Shown here one piece after another: positions 28,039 to 38,929 of a DNA stretch of 64,000 bases. Under the pieces are notes generated by a model, which saw nothing but the letters and a program-made list of their open reading frames with translations, did no database searches and was not told the origin of the DNA. The first letter of the stretch is position 1. Every line of letters begins with the position of its first letter. Position numbers and translations under genes: made by a program. Source of the DNA: Comamonadaceae bacterium (GTDB lineage: Bacteria > Pseudomonadota > Gammaproteobacteria > Burkholderiales > Burkholderiaceae_C); contig JAIYCB010000031.1 of NCBI GenBank assembly GCA_027488215.1, positions 124,001-188,000 on the forward strand, in the 5' to 3' direction.

Positions 28039-31005
28039 TTACAGCGTTCTCGCGATTTCCTTAACGTCGAAGAATTCGAGTTGATCGCCTTCTTGGATAT
28101 CGTTGTAGTTCTTGAGCTTGATACCGCACTCGAAGCCCTCTTTGACTTCGCGCACATCGTCTTTGAGGCGCTTGAGAGAATCGAGTTCGCCGGTGTAAAT
28201 GACCACGTTATCGCGCAGCAAACGGAATTTGGCATTGCGAGTGACCTGGCCCGAGGTGACCATACAACCCGCAACGGTTCCGATTTTGGACGCCACGAAC
28301 ACGGTACGGATTTCGGCCATGCCCATGATCTCTTCGCGCTGCTCGGGTGCCAACATGCCCGACATGGCGGCCTTGAGCTCGTCCACAGCGTCATAAATGA
28401 TGTTGTAGTAATGCAGGTCAACGCCATTGCCTTCGGCCAACTTGCGCGCACCGGCATCGGCACGCACGTTGAAACCGATCACGATGGCTTTGGAGGCGAT
28501 CGCCAGGTTGATGTCCGATTCGCTGATGCCGCCCACGCCGGAATAAACCAGCTGGACTTTGATTTCCTCGTTGGACAACTTGAGCAAGGAGGCCCCCAGG
28601 GCTTCTTGAGAACCCTGAACATCGGCCTTGATGATGATGGGCAACATCTTCAATTCGCCAGCCGACATGTCTGTGAACATGTTTTCCAGCTTGGCAGCTT
28701 GTTGTTTAGCCAGTTTGGTGTTGCGGAACTTACCCGCACGGTAAGTGGCGATCTCGCGGGCACGGCGTTCATCGCCCATGACCATGAACTCGTCACCGGC
28801 TTGCGGCACTTCGGTCAGACCCTGAATCTCAACTGGGATCGAGGGGCCAGCTGACTTGATGGTCGCGCCATTTTCATCCAGCATGGCTCGCACCCGGCCA
28901 AAAGTCTGCCCCGCCAGCACCACATCTCCCGTATTCAAGGTGCCTGACTGCACCAAGATGGTTGCCACAGGACCTCGGCCTTTATCGAGACGCGCTTCAA
29001 TGACCAAACCCTTGGCCGCTGCTTGAACGGGCGCTTTGAGTTCCAGCACTTCGGCTTGCAGCAGTACTTGCTCGAGCAACTCATCGATACCCAATCCGGT
29101 TTTCGCCGATACAGGTACAAAAGGTGATTCGCCGCCGAATTCCTCGGGCACGACTTCTTCTGAAATCAATTCGGCGCGAACACGTTCGATGTTCGAATCG
29201 GGTTTGTCCATCTTGTTGATGGCCACAACGATGGGCACACCCGCTGCCTTGGCGTGTTTGATAGCTTCCTTGGTCTGAGGCATCACGCCGTCGTCACCGG
29301 CCACCACGAGGATGACGATGTCGGTTGCCTGTGCACCACGGGCTCGCATGGCCGTGAAGGCCTCGTGACCAGGGGTATCGAGGAAAGAAATCATGCCGCG
29401 AGGCGTCTCAACATGGTAAGCGCCAATGTGCTGGGTAATGCCACCGGCTTCGCCCGAAGCGACCTTGGCCCGGCGGATGTAGTCGAGCAGCGAAGTCTTA
29501 CCGTGGTCAACGTGTCCCATGACAGTGACCACTGGTGCACGCGGCAACAACTCGGCGTGCTGATCAGACACTTCGTCGTCGGTGAATGCTTCAGGGTCAT
29601 CCAGCGCTGCAACCACCGCCTTGTGGCCCATTTCTTCCACCACGATCATGGCGGTGTCTTGGTCCAGCGGTTGGTTCATGGTGGCCATCTGGCCGAGCTT
29701 CATCAGGTGTTTGATGACCTCTGAGGCCTTGATGGCCATCTTGTGGGCCAATTCAGCCACGGTGATGGTTTCGGGCACATGGACTTCCAGCACGCGGACT
29801 TCGGCTGCTGCTTGTTGACTTTGCCCATCGTCACGATCACGGTCGTTGCCGCGGCGGCCACGTGGACCCGTGCGCCAGTTGTTACGACCCACGCCACCGC
29901 TGGTGTCGCCACGCGTAGGAATGGCCTTTTTCTTAGCCGGATCCCCTGCCCAGCTGGAGGACAACTTCGCCGACTTGACCTCCTTGTTGGCGCTCGGTGC
30001 TGCAGGCGTTGCGGCTTGCGTGGCTGCTGCACGTGCACCAGGAGCAGGAGTTCCCGCTGGCTTGTGCAATGTGCCTTTCACCCCGGCTTTGGGCTCAGCC
30101 TTTGTTTCGTCCTTTTTTGCGACCAATACTTTTTTGGGTGCACTCATCATGGCGCGAATGGCTTCGGCCTCTGCCAATGCCTTGCGGCGGCGTGCATCCA
30201 ATTCTTGGGCACGCGCCGTGTCCTCGTCTGCATTGGCTTTCGAGTCTGCAGCGACTTTTCGTGCAGTCGCTTCACGGGCAGCCTTGTCCCGCTCTGCTTT
30301 TTCTGTGACAGTTACAGCTGCTTTTGCAGCCTTATCGGCAAAACTGTCAGGGCTTGATTCGATGAGTTCGGCAGATTCAGGTGCAGCTGGCTTGGCTTGA
30401 CTCGCGGCGTTGATACTGGCAGCTTCAGCTCGGGCCAATTGCTCGCGCTCTTCTCGGCTAAGTTGGGACTTGGACGAAGCAGCTGATTGTTTCTGGGATT
30501 CTGCCAATGCTTGGGCTTCCAGTGCAGCCAATTCAGCGCGTTGTTCAGCTTCTTTGGCTTCACGGAGTCGGCGCTTTTCAGCCAAGTCTTCTTCCTGTCG
30601 GCGAATCAGCTCCGCCTGCCTGCGTGCTTCTTCTTCGCGGCGAGCCAGATCTGCATGGTCCAATTGCGGTTCAAAGGTCAACTCAGAACTCGCCACAGGC
30701 TCATCGTCGCGCTTGATCAATGTGCGTTTTTTTCGAACTTCGACCTGAATGGTGCGGGCCCTGCCCGAGGCATCTGCTTGTTTGATCTCGCTGGTTGACT
30801 TTTTGACCAGCGTGATCTTTTTGCGATCAGTGGACACGGTGCCATGGCTCGCTTGCAGGTAGCTGAGAAGTTTTTGCTTGTCAGCGTCGGTCAGTGCGTC
30901 GCTGCCCGAAACCTTGGAAACACCTGCTGATCGCAGTTGGTCAAGCAAGACATCAGGGGATTTTTTGAGTTCATTGGCGAACTCTGCAACAGTGGTACTG
31001 GACAT
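28039..31005 (-). CDS. infB: Translation initiation factor IF-2
   Basis: 988-residue initiation GTPase that brings fMet-tRNA to the ribosome. IF2N domains at the N terminus ([19 protein letters not shown]), a long Ala/Lys/Glu-rich linker, a second IF2N module, then the G domain from about residue 490 with [11 protein letters not shown] at 495-505, DTPGHEAF and NKMDKP, followed by domains II-IV. ATG 31005 is used; the 16 preceding codons are not IF-2-like. 26 bases downstream of nusA. Confidence 0.96.
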   Translation of the reverse strand: MSSTTVAEFANELKKSPDVLLDQLRSAGVSKVSGSDALTDADKQKLLSYLQASHGTVSTDRKKITLVKKSTSEIKQADASGRARTIQVEVRKKRTLIKRDDEPVASSELTFEPQLDHADLARREEEARRQAELIRRQEEDLAEKRRLREAKEAEQRAELAALEAQALAESQKQSAASSKSQLSREEREQLARAEAASINAASQAKPAAPESAELIESSPDSFADKAAKAAVTVTEKAERDKAAREATARKVAADSKANADEDTARAQELDARRRKALAEAEAIRAMMSAPKKVLVAKKDETKAEPKAGVKGTLHKPAGTPAPGARAAATQAATPAAPSANKEVKSAKLSSSWAGDPAKKKAIPTRGDTSGGVGRNNWRTGPRGRRGNDRDRDDGQSQQAAAEVRVLEVHVPETITVAELAHKMAIKASEVIKHLMKLGQMATMNQPLDQDTAMIVVEEMGHKAVVAALDDPEAFTDDEVSDQHAELLPRAPVVTVMGHVDHGKTSLLDYIRRAKVASGEAGGITQHIGAYHVETPRGMISFLDTPGHEAFTAMRARGAQATDIVILVVAGDDGVMPQTKEAIKHAKAAGVPIVVAINKMDKPDSNIERVRAELISEEVVPEEFGGESPFVPVSAKTGLGIDELLEQVLLQAEVLELKAPVQAAAKGLVIEARLDKGRGPVATILVQSGTLNTGDVVLAGQTFGRVRAMLDENGATIKSAGPSIPVEIQGLTEVPQAGDEFMVMGDERRAREIATYRAGKFRNTKLAKQQAAKLENMFTDMSAGELKMLPIIIKADVQGSQEALGASLLKLSNEEIKVQLVYSGVGGISESDINLAIASKAIVIGFNVRADAGARKLAEGNGVDLHYYNIIYDAVDELKAAMSGMLAPEQREEIMGMAEIRTVFVASKIGTVAGCMVTSGQVTRNAKFRLLRDNVVIYTGELDSLKRLKDDVREVKEGFECGIKLKNYNDIQEGDQLEFFDVKEIARTL

Positions 31006-31031
31006 AATTTTGTTCAAGCCTCCATCAGACT

Positions 31032-32516
31032 TCAGGCCTGGCCAGCGAACCAATGTTCGCGGGCTTTCATGATCAGGGCGGTGGCCTCCTGAGCGTCTTG
31101 ACCTGTGATGTCAGTCAATTCGTCTGTGGCCAGATCAGCCAAATCGTCACGGGTATGGATGCCCGCTTCAACCAGCTTGGAAATCAACTCAGGGGTCAAA
31201 CCTGGCAAATCACGCAGGTCCTGAGAAACGTCTTCGACGCTCTCTTCGCGTGCGATCTCAAGGGTCAGCAAAGCGTCTTTGGCACGAGTGCGCAGTTCGT
31301 TGATCGTGTCTTCGTCAAAGCTCTCGATTTCCATCATTTCCTGAATGGGCACATAAGCCACTTCTTCCAGGCTGGTGAAACCTTCACCAATGAGGATGTC
31401 GGCAATTTCCTGGTCTACGTCAAGCTTTTCCATGAACAACTGGCGGATACCGGTGGTTTCCTCTGCCTGTTTCTGGGCAGACTCGGCAGCATCCATGATG
31501 TTGATCTTCCAGCCTGTGAGATCGGAAGCAAGACGCACGTTTTGACCGCCACGACCAATCGCAATCGCCAGGTTTTCTTCGTCCACCACGACATCCATCG
31601 CGTGCTTTTCTTCGTCCACCACGATGGATTGCACGTTGGCAGGGGCCAAGGCACCGATCACGAATTGGGCGGGGTCTTCACTCCACAATACGATGTCAAC
31701 GCGCTCACCAGCCAGTTCGTTGGTCACGGCGTTCACACGGGTACCACGCACACCCACGCACGTTCCGATGGGGTCGACACGCTTGTCGTGCGACAAAACA
31801 GCAATCTTGGCGCGTGAGCCAGGGTCACGTGCGCAGGTTTTGATTTCGAGCAGGCCTTGTTCAATCTCGGGCACTTCCTGACGGAACAATTCGATCATGA
31901 ACTCAGGAGCGGAGCGGGACAACAAGATGGGTGCACCGCGCAACGTGAGGTCCACTTCCATGATCATGGCGCGAACGCGATCACCGCTGCGCAAGTTTTC
32001 CTTGGGGATCATCTCGCTGCGTTTCAATCGGCCTTCGATGCGGCCAGACTCGCAGATGATGTCGCCCTTGTCCATGCGCTTGACAGTACCCACAAAGATT
32101 TTTTCGCCACGTGACATGAAATCATTCAGCAGCATTTCACGCTCAGCATCACGTATTTTTTGCAAGATGACCTGTTTGGCGGCCATGGCACCAATGCGAC
32201 CGATCGGCAACGACTCAATCGGCTCTTCGATGTATTCATCGACTTCAATGTCGGGAATTTGTTCTTTGGCCTCAAACAACAGGATTTCCTGCTCGGGCAA
32301 TTGCAAACCCGCCTCATCGGGCACCACGTGCCAACGGCGAAAGCTCTCGTAGTTGCCATTGTCGCGATCCACCGCCACACGGATGTCCACTTCGCCTTCG
32401 TAAAGCTTCTTGGTGGCCTGTGCTAAAGCGGCTTCAACAGCACCGAACACCACGTCACGCTCGACGTTCTTTTCACGTGAGATGGCTTCGACCAGCATCA
32501 ACATTTCGCGATTCAT
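31032..32516 (-). CDS. nusA: Transcription termination/antitermination factor NusA
   Basis: RNA polymerase-associated elongation factor, 494 residues. N-terminal RNAP-binding domain ([18 protein letters not shown]), S1 domain ([16 protein letters not shown]), two KH domains ([18 protein letters not shown] and [15 protein letters not shown]), and two C-terminal acidic repeats as in gammaproteobacterial NusA. ATG 32516 follows an AGGAG-containing leader. 70 bases after rimP. Confidence 0.96.
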   Translation of the reverse strand: MNREMLMLVEAISREKNVERDVVFGAVEAALAQATKKLYEGEVDIRVAVDRDNGNYESFRRWHVVPDEAGLQLPEQEILLFEAKEQIPDIEVDEYIEEPIESLPIGRIGAMAAKQVILQKIRDAEREMLLNDFMSRGEKIFVGTVKRMDKGDIICESGRIEGRLKRSEMIPKENLRSGDRVRAMIMEVDLTLRGAPILLSRSAPEFMIELFRQEVPEIEQGLLEIKTCARDPGSRAKIAVLSHDKRVDPIGTCVGVRGTRVNAVTNELAGERVDIVLWSEDPAQFVIGALAPANVQSIVVDEEKHAMDVVVDEENLAIAIGRGGQNVRLASDLTGWKINIMDAAESAQKQAEETTGIRQLFMEKLDVDQEIADILIGEGFTSLEEVAYVPIQEMMEIESFDEDTINELRTRAKDALLTLEIAREESVEDVSQDLRDLPGLTPELISKLVEAGIHTRDDLADLATDELTDITGQDAQEATALIMKAREHWFAGQA

Positions 32517-32586
32517 GACTTGACTCTCCTGTTCCACCGGACCCAAGTGAGGGGTCCGAAAGTTTGCTCAAAAAAAAGGGTGGCCG

Positions 32587-33150
32587 TCAGGCTTCCTGCT
32601 TGGACTTGCGTCCTTTAAAGTCCACCACGGGTGCGAGGCGCGCATCGCGCAACTCTTCAAGCGTGAAACCCAGCGCATGCAAAGGCGCTGGAAGTCGCTT
32701 TTTACTGATCTTCTGACCGGGTTTAACTGCTGGCTCGTCGCTCCAGACGATTTGCCAGCCTTGACCGGTGGCGTCACGCTCGAGCGTGCCACGAAATTTT
32801 TTGCGGGTCGGGTTGACCATGCCCGCAGCGCTCTCGCCCATGGGCGCTTTGAGCGTGATGTCAATCAATTCGCCCAAGAACCGCTGAAAATCCTGCTCAT
32901 TGCGCAAGGGCCGATCGATACCAGGTGACGACACTTCGAGCCGGCTGTAGGCAACGCCATCGACTTCAAGGGCGAATTGCAGCTGGCGATTGACCTTTTC
33001 GCAATCTTCCACGTTGATGAACAGTTCCGACCCCGGCTGCCAAGGCCGGTCAATGGTGATGCGCAACAAACCGCCCGCTGTGCGGTCAATCTCAACCAGG
33101 TCATAGCCCAGGCCGGTTACGGTTTCTTGAACAATTTGCTGCAATGCCAC
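32587..33150 (-). CDS. rimP: Ribosome maturation factor RimP
   Basis: 30S assembly factor, first gene of the nusA-infB operon. Sequence ALQQIVQETVTGLGYDLVEI at the start and RPWQPGSELFINVEDCEKV, DVDGVAY-like and LEVSSPGIDRPL motifs identify the family; 187 residues from GTG 33150. The frame is open to a TTG at 33189 but those residues are not family-like and would lie under the putative promoter. No convincing Shine-Dalgarno precedes the GTG. Confidence 0.92.
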   Translation of the reverse strand: MALQQIVQETVTGLGYDLVEIDRTAGGLLRITIDRPWQPGSELFINVEDCEKVNRQLQFALEVDGVAYSRLEVSSPGIDRPLRNEQDFQRFLGELIDITLKAPMGESAAGMVNPTRKKFRGTLERDATGQGWQIVWSDEPAVKPGQKISKKRLPAPLHALGFTLEELRDARLAPVVDFKGRKSKQEA

Positions 33151-33160
33151 AGAGCTTCGA

Positions 33161-33189
33161 AATATCAACGTTGAAAAAGAAACAACCAA
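33161..33189 (-). promoter_or_regulatory. Putative rimP-nusA-infB promoter
   Basis: On the minus strand TTGGTT (33184-33189) and GATATT (33161-33166) are separated by exactly 17 bases, a sigma-70-like arrangement with 3-4 of 6 and 4 of 6 matches. It sits in the only room left between the yej terminator and rimP, and would predict transcription start near 33154, leaving an almost leaderless rimP mRNA. Confidence 0.35.
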
Positions 33190-33190
33190 A

Positions 33191-33220
33191 AAAAACGGGC
33201 GGTGAAAACCCGCCCGTTTG
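33191..33220 (-). terminator. Intrinsic terminator after yejABEF
   Basis: 10-base-pair stem AAACGGGCGG/CCGCCCGTTT with a 7-base loop; on the minus strand it is followed by a run of T residues (33188-33195). It lies 85 bases downstream of the yejF stop and separates the transporter operon from rimP. The 33221-33305 part of the spacer holds nothing else recognisable. Confidence 0.8.
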
Positions 33221-33305
33221 GTCGTGAAGCCGCTATTCTAGCTCAAAAAACGCTCTAAGTGTGTGATTTGCAAGGAAAACGACGCAGCCAGGATCAAGAT
33301 TCCTG

Positions 33306-34910
33306 TCAAATTGACACGGCGAACGCATTCACCAAACTGCGTGTGTAAACATGCTGTGGTGCGTTCAACACTTGCTCGGCCGAACCATGCTCAACCACCT
33401 GCCCTGACTTCAACACAATCACCTGGTGTGCCATGGCCCGAAGGACATCCACGTCGTGCGTAATTAACAAATACGCCATACCGCGAGTTTTTTGCAACGT
33501 CTGAAGCAATTCAAGAATTTGTTTTTGCACCGTTACATCCAAAGCGCTGGTCGGCTCGTCCAACACCAAAAGCGCCGGTTCGACCACCAGGGCTCGGGCC
33601 AGGGCAATCCGTTGGCGTTGTCCGCCTGAAAACGCATGGGGGTATCGATCGAGTACATCAGCAAAACCTTCACCCGCCAGACCCACCTCTGCCAAAGCCG
33701 AGCGGACGCGTTGTTCCGTTTGCACAGGTGTCCAGTGTGGGTGATGCAAACGCAGACCTTCGGAAACGATCTCCCCAACGGTCATTCGGGGGGACAAGCT
33801 GCCATAGGGGTCCTGAAACACGACTTGTACCCTTCGCCGTAATGACTTGTCCTTCGCCGGGCTGTCCAGCCAGGTCTGCCCCGCAAAGGACAAATCGCCC
33901 TCAAAAGGGATTAAACCCAGCACGGCCTGCGCCAGACTGGATTTACCAGAGCCTGACTCACCCATGATGCCGAGGGTCGTACCCGATGAAATCAAGAAAT
34001 CTGCCCCGTGCAGAGCCGTGAAATGGTGCTTTTGAAACCAGCCGCGAAAGCCGGACACAGACATGGGATAACGCACCTGCAGGCCTTTGGCCTCCATCAA
34101 AGGGGGCGCAGTGGGCCTGGCCTGAGTCAGTCCATCGCGGGTGGGGCGGCTGTTCAGCAGCTTTTGGGTATAAGGGTGCTGCGGCGTTGAAAAGACTTGT
34201 TGCAAGTCCCCCTGCTCCACCAAATGACCTTTTTCCATGACGGCTACACGGTCAGCAAAGTGACGCACCAAGGCCAGATCATGGGTGATCAAAAGCACCG
34301 CCATGCCGGTTTTTTGCTGCAAATCAGCCAGTAACTGCAGCATCTGCAATCGCAAACTGGCGTCCAGCGCAGTGGTAGGTTCATCTGCCAGGAGCAACTT
34401 GGGCTCGGATGCCAGGGCCATCGCCATCATGGCGCGCTGCCTTTGACCACCCGACAACTGGTGAGGGTATGCGCCAAATCGCCGCTCAGGTTCATCGATC
34501 CCGGTTTCGGACAACAAATGCACGGCACGCGCATCGGCGTCGCGCCGAGACAGCAGTTTTTTGAGTTGCAGCACCTCCGAGATTTGATGGCCCACTGTCA
34601 TCAAAGGGTTCAGCGCCGTCATTGGCTCCTGAAATATCATCGCAATCTCGTCGCCACGGATGCGTTGCATCTCGGCTGGCGTCTGCTGCAACAAGTCCTT
34701 GCCCTCCCACAGCACTTGACCTGTCAACTCGGCTGACTCCAGCAAACGCAACACCGACAAGGCAGTGACCGACTTGCCCGAGCCCGACTCCCCCACCAGG
34801 GCCACCCGCTCGCCCGCATGAATGCTCAGATTCACGCCATGGACCACAGCTTGAGCACCAAAAGCGACGCGCAGGTCCCGCAGTTCCAGCAGGGTTTGGA
34901 GCGTGGTCAT
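33306..34910 (-). CDS. yejF: Peptide ABC transporter, fused double ATPase (YejF-type)
   Basis: 534-residue protein containing two complete ABC ATPase domains in tandem. Each has a Walker A GESGSGKS, a signature (LSGGQRQR and FSGGQRQR) and a Walker B (LLLADEPTTALD and LLVLDEPTSALD). This fused layout is characteristic of YejF, powering uptake of peptides (and microcin C in enterobacteria). ATG 34910 overlaps the yejE stop by 4 bases; the open frame upstream is the shadow of yejE. Confidence 0.93.
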   Translation of the reverse strand: MTTLQTLLELRDLRVAFGAQAVVHGVNLSIHAGERVALVGESGSGKSVTALSVLRLLESAELTGQVLWEGKDLLQQTPAEMQRIRGDEIAMIFQEPMTALNPLMTVGHQISEVLQLKKLLSRRDADARAVHLLSETGIDEPERRFGAYPHQLSGGQRQRAMMAMALASEPKLLLADEPTTALDASLRLQMLQLLADLQQKTGMAVLLITHDLALVRHFADRVAVMEKGHLVEQGDLQQVFSTPQHPYTQKLLNSRPTRDGLTQARPTAPPLMEAKGLQVRYPMSVSGFRGWFQKHHFTALHGADFLISSGTTLGIMGESGSGKSSLAQAVLGLIPFEGDLSFAGQTWLDSPAKDKSLRRRVQVVFQDPYGSLSPRMTVGEIVSEGLRLHHPHWTPVQTEQRVRSALAEVGLAGEGFADVLDRYPHAFSGGQRQRIALARALVVEPALLVLDEPTSALDVTVQKQILELLQTLQKTRGMAYLLITHDVDVLRAMAHQVIVLKSGQVVEHGSAEQVLNAPQHVYTRSLVNAFAVSI

Positions 34911-35962
34911 GTGTTCGCCTTTCGTGGGTCCAGCGCATCGCGCAAGGCGTCGCCCATGAAGGTCAACAAAAGCAAAGTCACGACCAAGACCACAAAGGTG
35001 GAAATCGATATCCACCATGCGTCGATGTTGTTTTTGCCCTGGGCCAACAACTCGCCCAATGAAGGCGTGCCGGGTGGCACGCCCAAGCCCAGAAAATCGA
35101 GCGAAGTCAAGGCCAAGATGGCACCGCTCATTCGAAAGGGCAAAAACGTCACCACCGGGGTCATGCTGTTAGGCAGTACATGCCGCCACATGATTTGCCA
35201 ATGTCCCAAGCCCAGCGCTCGCGCCGACTTGACATAGTCGAGCTGGCGGTTGCGCAAAAACTCGGCCCGCACATAGTCGGACAGGCCCATCCAGCCAAAC
35301 AAACTGAGTAAAACCAATAAAAGACCCACGCTGGGTTCGAACACGGCTGAAAAAATGATCAGCAAATAGAGCTCGGGCATGGCGCTCCAGATTTCGATGA
35401 AACGCTGAAAAACGAGATCTGTTTTACCGACAAAAAAACCTTGTATCGCCCCGGTCAGCACCCCCAGCAGCACCCCAAAGGCCGTCAATGCCAGTGCAAA
35501 GAGCACCGAGACCCTGAAGCCGTAAAGCAAACGCGCCAGCACATCCCGCCCTCGATCGTCCGTACCCAGCCAATTGCGGGCAGTAGGTGGGGCCGGGTTG
35601 GGCAAGGGCGCAAAATAGTCGAGCGTACTGTGGTGGTAGGGGTTGGGCGCTTGCAAGGCCCAGTTGCCACCCTTGTGCAGTTGCGACTGAATAAAGGGGT
35701 CCAGGTAATCCGCTGGTGTCTCAAAATCCCCGCCAAAGACTTTTTCTGGGAGGGTCTGGACAACCGGGAAATACCACTGACCCTCAAAGCGCACGACCAG
35801 CGGCTTGTCGTTGGATAAAAACTCGGCACCCAGGCTGAGTACAAACAGTGTCACAAAAATGATCAGGCTGCCAAAACCCAGGCGGTTGCGCCGAAAGCGC
35901 TGCCAAGCACGCGCCGAAGGCGAGACCTGCGCTGGAGAAATGGAAGTGGCTGAGGCGCTCAT
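34907..35962 (-). CDS. yejE: Peptide ABC transporter permease (YejE-type)
   Basis: 351-residue inner-membrane permease of the DppC/OppC class with a large periplasmic loop after the first helix (LGFGSLIIFVTLFVLSLGAE). The coupling (EAA) loop reads DYVKSARALGLGHWQIMWRHVLPN. ATG 35962 overlaps the yejB stop by 4 bases. Together with yejB it forms the channel served by YejF. Confidence 0.92.
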   Translation of the reverse strand: MSASATSISPAQVSPSARAWQRFRRNRLGFGSLIIFVTLFVLSLGAEFLSNDKPLVVRFEGQWYFPVVQTLPEKVFGGDFETPADYLDPFIQSQLHKGGNWALQAPNPYHHSTLDYFAPLPNPAPPTARNWLGTDDRGRDVLARLLYGFRVSVLFALALTAFGVLLGVLTGAIQGFFVGKTDLVFQRFIEIWSAMPELYLLIIFSAVFEPSVGLLLVLLSLFGWMGLSDYVRAEFLRNRQLDYVKSARALGLGHWQIMWRHVLPNSMTPVVTFLPFRMSGAILALTSLDFLGLGVPPGTPSLGELLAQGKNNIDAWWISISTFVVLVVTLLLLTFMGDALRDALDPRKANT

Positions 35963-36996
35963 TTGTCGAACTTCACACGCGGGTCCACCCACAGGTAACA
36001 CAGGTCACTGATCAGCTTGGTGACCAACCCGATCAGGGTGAATAAATACAAGGTGCCCAGCACCACCGGGTAGTCGCGACGGATCACGGCTTCGTAACTC
36101 AACAAGCCCAAGCCATCAAGTGAGAACAGGGTTTCGATCAACAAAGATCCAGTGAAAAACGCACCGATGAAAGCCGCTGGGAAACCCGTGACCAGCGGGA
36201 TCAAGGCATTGCGCATGACATGGCGGTACAGAACCCGGTTTTCGCTGAGACCCTTGGCACGGGCAGTCAAAACATACTGCTTACGAATTTCTTCCAAAAA
36301 TGCGTTCTTGGTCAGCATGGTGATGACCGCAAAAGAACCCAATACGCTGGCCGTGACGGGCAAGGCGATGTGCCACAAATAATCGACCACCTTGGCCCCC
36401 CAGCTCAGCTGCTCCCAGTTGGACGATGTGAGGCCGCGCAGCGGAAACCATTGCAATTGCCCCCCAAAGATCACCAGAAGGGCCACGCCCAGCACAAATC
36501 CTGGAATGGCATAACCCACCAGAACCAGCAAGCTGGTGAGTGTGTCAAAACGCGTGCCCGCCCGCACTGCCTTGGCAATGCCCAAGGGAACCGAGACCAT
36601 GTAACTGAGGAAAAATGTCCACAAGCCCAGACTGATGGACACCGGCAGTTTTTCTTTGATGAGGCTCCAAACGTCTTTGGGGTAAAAAAAGCTCTTGCCC
36701 AAATCAAACTGAGCAAACTGCTTGAGCATCATCCAAAAACGTTCGGTGGGCGGTTTGTCGAAGCCGTAAAGTGTTTTGATTTCTTCAATGCGCGCGGCGT
36801 CCACGCCCTGTCGCCCCCGATAGCCGCTGCCTGCTGCCGCGGCACCCTCCCCGCCCGTATCACGCCCCTGCAGTTGAGCCACCATCTGCTCCACCGGCCC
36901 GCCAGGCACAAACTGGATCACCACGAAGGTCATCAGCAAGACCCCGAACAAGGTCGGGATCATCAAGAGCAGGCGTTTGAAAATGTAGGCCAGCAT
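35959..36996 (-). CDS. yejB: Peptide ABC transporter permease (YejB-type)
   Basis: 345-residue DppB-class permease: first helix LLLMIPTLFGVLLMTFVVIQF, a periplasmic loop with a Gly/Ala-rich insert (GRDTGGEGAAAAGSGYRG), then five further helices and the coupling loop QYVLTARAKGLSENRVLYRHV. Starts 3 bases after the yejA stop, and overlaps yejE by 4 bases. Confidence 0.93.
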   Translation of the reverse strand: MLAYIFKRLLLMIPTLFGVLLMTFVVIQFVPGGPVEQMVAQLQGRDTGGEGAAAAGSGYRGRQGVDAARIEEIKTLYGFDKPPTERFWMMLKQFAQFDLGKSFFYPKDVWSLIKEKLPVSISLGLWTFFLSYMVSVPLGIAKAVRAGTRFDTLTSLLVLVGYAIPGFVLGVALLVIFGGQLQWFPLRGLTSSNWEQLSWGAKVVDYLWHIALPVTASVLGSFAVITMLTKNAFLEEIRKQYVLTARAKGLSENRVLYRHVMRNALIPLVTGFPAAFIGAFFTGSLLIETLFSLDGLGLLSYEAVIRRDYPVVLGTLYLFTLIGLVTKLISDLCYLWVDPRVKFDK

Positions 36997-36999
36997 GAT

Positions 37000-38892
37000 T
37001 CAAGGGGCCTTGGATGAAACTGGTGTGGCTTGCGAGGGTGCCGCATCAGGAGACCACCACACGGTGGTCACGAGTTTCTCGGGTTGATAAAAACGGGGCA
37101 AGTCAGCCGGGCGCGCAAAAGCCTTGGCCCGCCAGGACACCCTGTGCACCGCGCCATACCAGTGCGGCACCACATAATGACCATGGCGCAGCACCCGGTC
37201 CAGCGCACGCAGGCTGGTGACCAATTCAGATCGGGAAGAGGCGCTTACCACCTTGTCCAGCAAGGCGTCCACGGACGGATTTTTCAGGCCCAGCACATTG
37301 CCTGAGCCCTCCACATCGGCCGATCGGCTGCCAAATCGCTCCAACAATTCTGTGCCCGGGGATTCACTGCCTACCGTGCGGCTGCTGATGATGTCGAAAT
37401 CGAACACGTCCATGCGCTTTTGCAGCAAGGCAAAGTCAATGACTTTGTACTTCACCTGGATGCCCAGCTTTTCCAGGTTTTTGGCAAAGGGCGTGACCAC
37501 CCGCCCCATCGAGCCCGAACTGTCCAGAAATTCAATGGTGAAAGCTTGCCCACTGGCATTGCGCAAAGCGCCATCGCGGTAAGCCCATCCCGCGTCCTTG
37601 AGTAAATCACGCGCTTGGCGCAAATGGTCGCGCAAGGTGTGACCCGAGTCGATGGCCAGATCTGTCGTGGGCGGCTGAGGCACGTCTTGCTCGAACACGG
37701 CAGCAGGCAGTTTGTCCCGCAATGGCATCAGCAAAGCCAGTTCTTCGGGACCAGGGTGGCCTTTGGCCTCGAAGTCGCTGGCCACGAAATAGCCGCGCAC
37801 CCTGCTGTAGGCGTTGTAAAAAAGCTGTCGGTTCAGCCATTCAAAGTCCATGGCCAAAGCAATGGCTTGGCGCACACGCACGTCCTGAAACTTGTCGCGG
37901 CGCGTGTTGAACAAAAAGCCCTGAAAGTCCCCCGCATTGCCATGCTGCAATTCGGCCTTGATCAAATCACCCCGATCGAAGGCTCGGCCGGTGAAGGCCC
38001 TGGCCCACTCCCGCGCAATGAAAGACTGCATGTAATCGAACTCACCCGCCTTGAAGGCTTCAAGTTGCGCGGTGCTGTCCTTGTAGATTTTGTAGGTGAT
38101 GCGGTCGAAATTGAACTGACCCTTGCGCACGTTCAAGTCTTTGGCCCAATACTGGTGGTCACGCACATAAGTGATGTCTTTGCCAAACTGCACGGGTCCG
38201 ATGCGGTAGGGCCCGGATGCGATCGGAATGTCGGTGACCATCTGATCCAGAGGTTTGTGGACGGCTTTGGGGCCCTCGCCTTGCAGGCCCCACTTGGCAC
38301 TGAACACGGGCAAACTGCCCACGATCAAGGGCAACTCCCTGTTGGGGCGGACAAAATCAAAACGGATGCTGCGTTCGGCCAAGACGGTTGCGCCCTTGAC
38401 CTCGCCAAAGTAGGTTCGGTACTGGGGCGCCGCTTGTTTGCTGGTCAGCCGCTCGAATGAATGCCGCACATCAGCGGCAAGAACCGGGTCACCGTTGTGA
38501 AACCGTGCCTGTGGGTGGATCTGAAAAGTCACCGACAGGCGGTCAGCCGCCACCTGAATGTCTGAGGCCAGCAAACCATAAGCGGTGGTCGGCTCATCCA
38601 TGTTGCCAATCAACAGGGTGTCGAACATCATGCCGAGCATGGATGGCGGCGCACTGCCTTTTAAGGTGAAGGGGTTGTACTTGTCGAAATTGGACTGTCG
38701 GGTTGGTGGCACCAGCACAATCGCGCCCCCCTTGGGAGCATTCGGGTTCACATACGAAAAATGGGTGAAGCCAGCTGGGTAACGAATATCGCCAAATTGG
38801 GCATAAGCGTGGGCGGCGACAGCGTGACCCGACAGGCAAAGCCCCAGGGCCAGCAAGCAGTTTGTCCAAAATCGGGCCGCTGTTCTACGCAT
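37000..38892 (-). CDS. yejA: Extracellular peptide-binding protein (YejA-type)
   Basis: 630-residue periplasmic solute-binding protein, family 5. Signal peptide residues 1 to about 31 ([20 protein letters not shown]), followed by [25 protein letters not shown] YejA start (split here) and the SBP_bac_5 body ([18 protein letters not shown]). ATG 38892 is the first codon consistent with a signal sequence; it lies only 37 bases from the divergent fabI start. First gene of the yejABEF operon. Confidence 0.92.
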   Translation of the reverse strand: MRRTAARFWTNCLLALGLCLSGHAVAAHAYAQFGDIRYPAGFTHFSYVNPNAPKGGAIVLVPPTRQSNFDKYNPFTLKGSAPPSMLGMMFDTLLIGNMDEPTTAYGLLASDIQVAADRLSVTFQIHPQARFHNGDPVLAADVRHSFERLTSKQAAPQYRTYFGEVKGATVLAERSIRFDFVRPNRELPLIVGSLPVFSAKWGLQGEGPKAVHKPLDQMVTDIPIASGPYRIGPVQFGKDITYVRDHQYWAKDLNVRKGQFNFDRITYKIYKDSTAQLEAFKAGEFDYMQSFIAREWARAFTGRAFDRGDLIKAELQHGNAGDFQGFLFNTRRDKFQDVRVRQAIALAMDFEWLNRQLFYNAYSRVRGYFVASDFEAKGHPGPEELALLMPLRDKLPAAVFEQDVPQPPTTDLAIDSGHTLRDHLRQARDLLKDAGWAYRDGALRNASGQAFTIEFLDSSGSMGRVVTPFAKNLEKLGIQVKYKVIDFALLQKRMDVFDFDIISSRTVGSESPGTELLERFGSRSADVEGSGNVLGLKNPSVDALLDKVVSASSRSELVTSLRALDRVLRHGHYVVPHWYGAVHRVSWRAKAFARPADLPRFYQPEKLVTTVWWSPDAAPSQATPVSSKAP

Positions 38893-38929
38893 GCGACAAT
38901 TCTGCCCACATTTTTCAGGAGTTGAAGAC

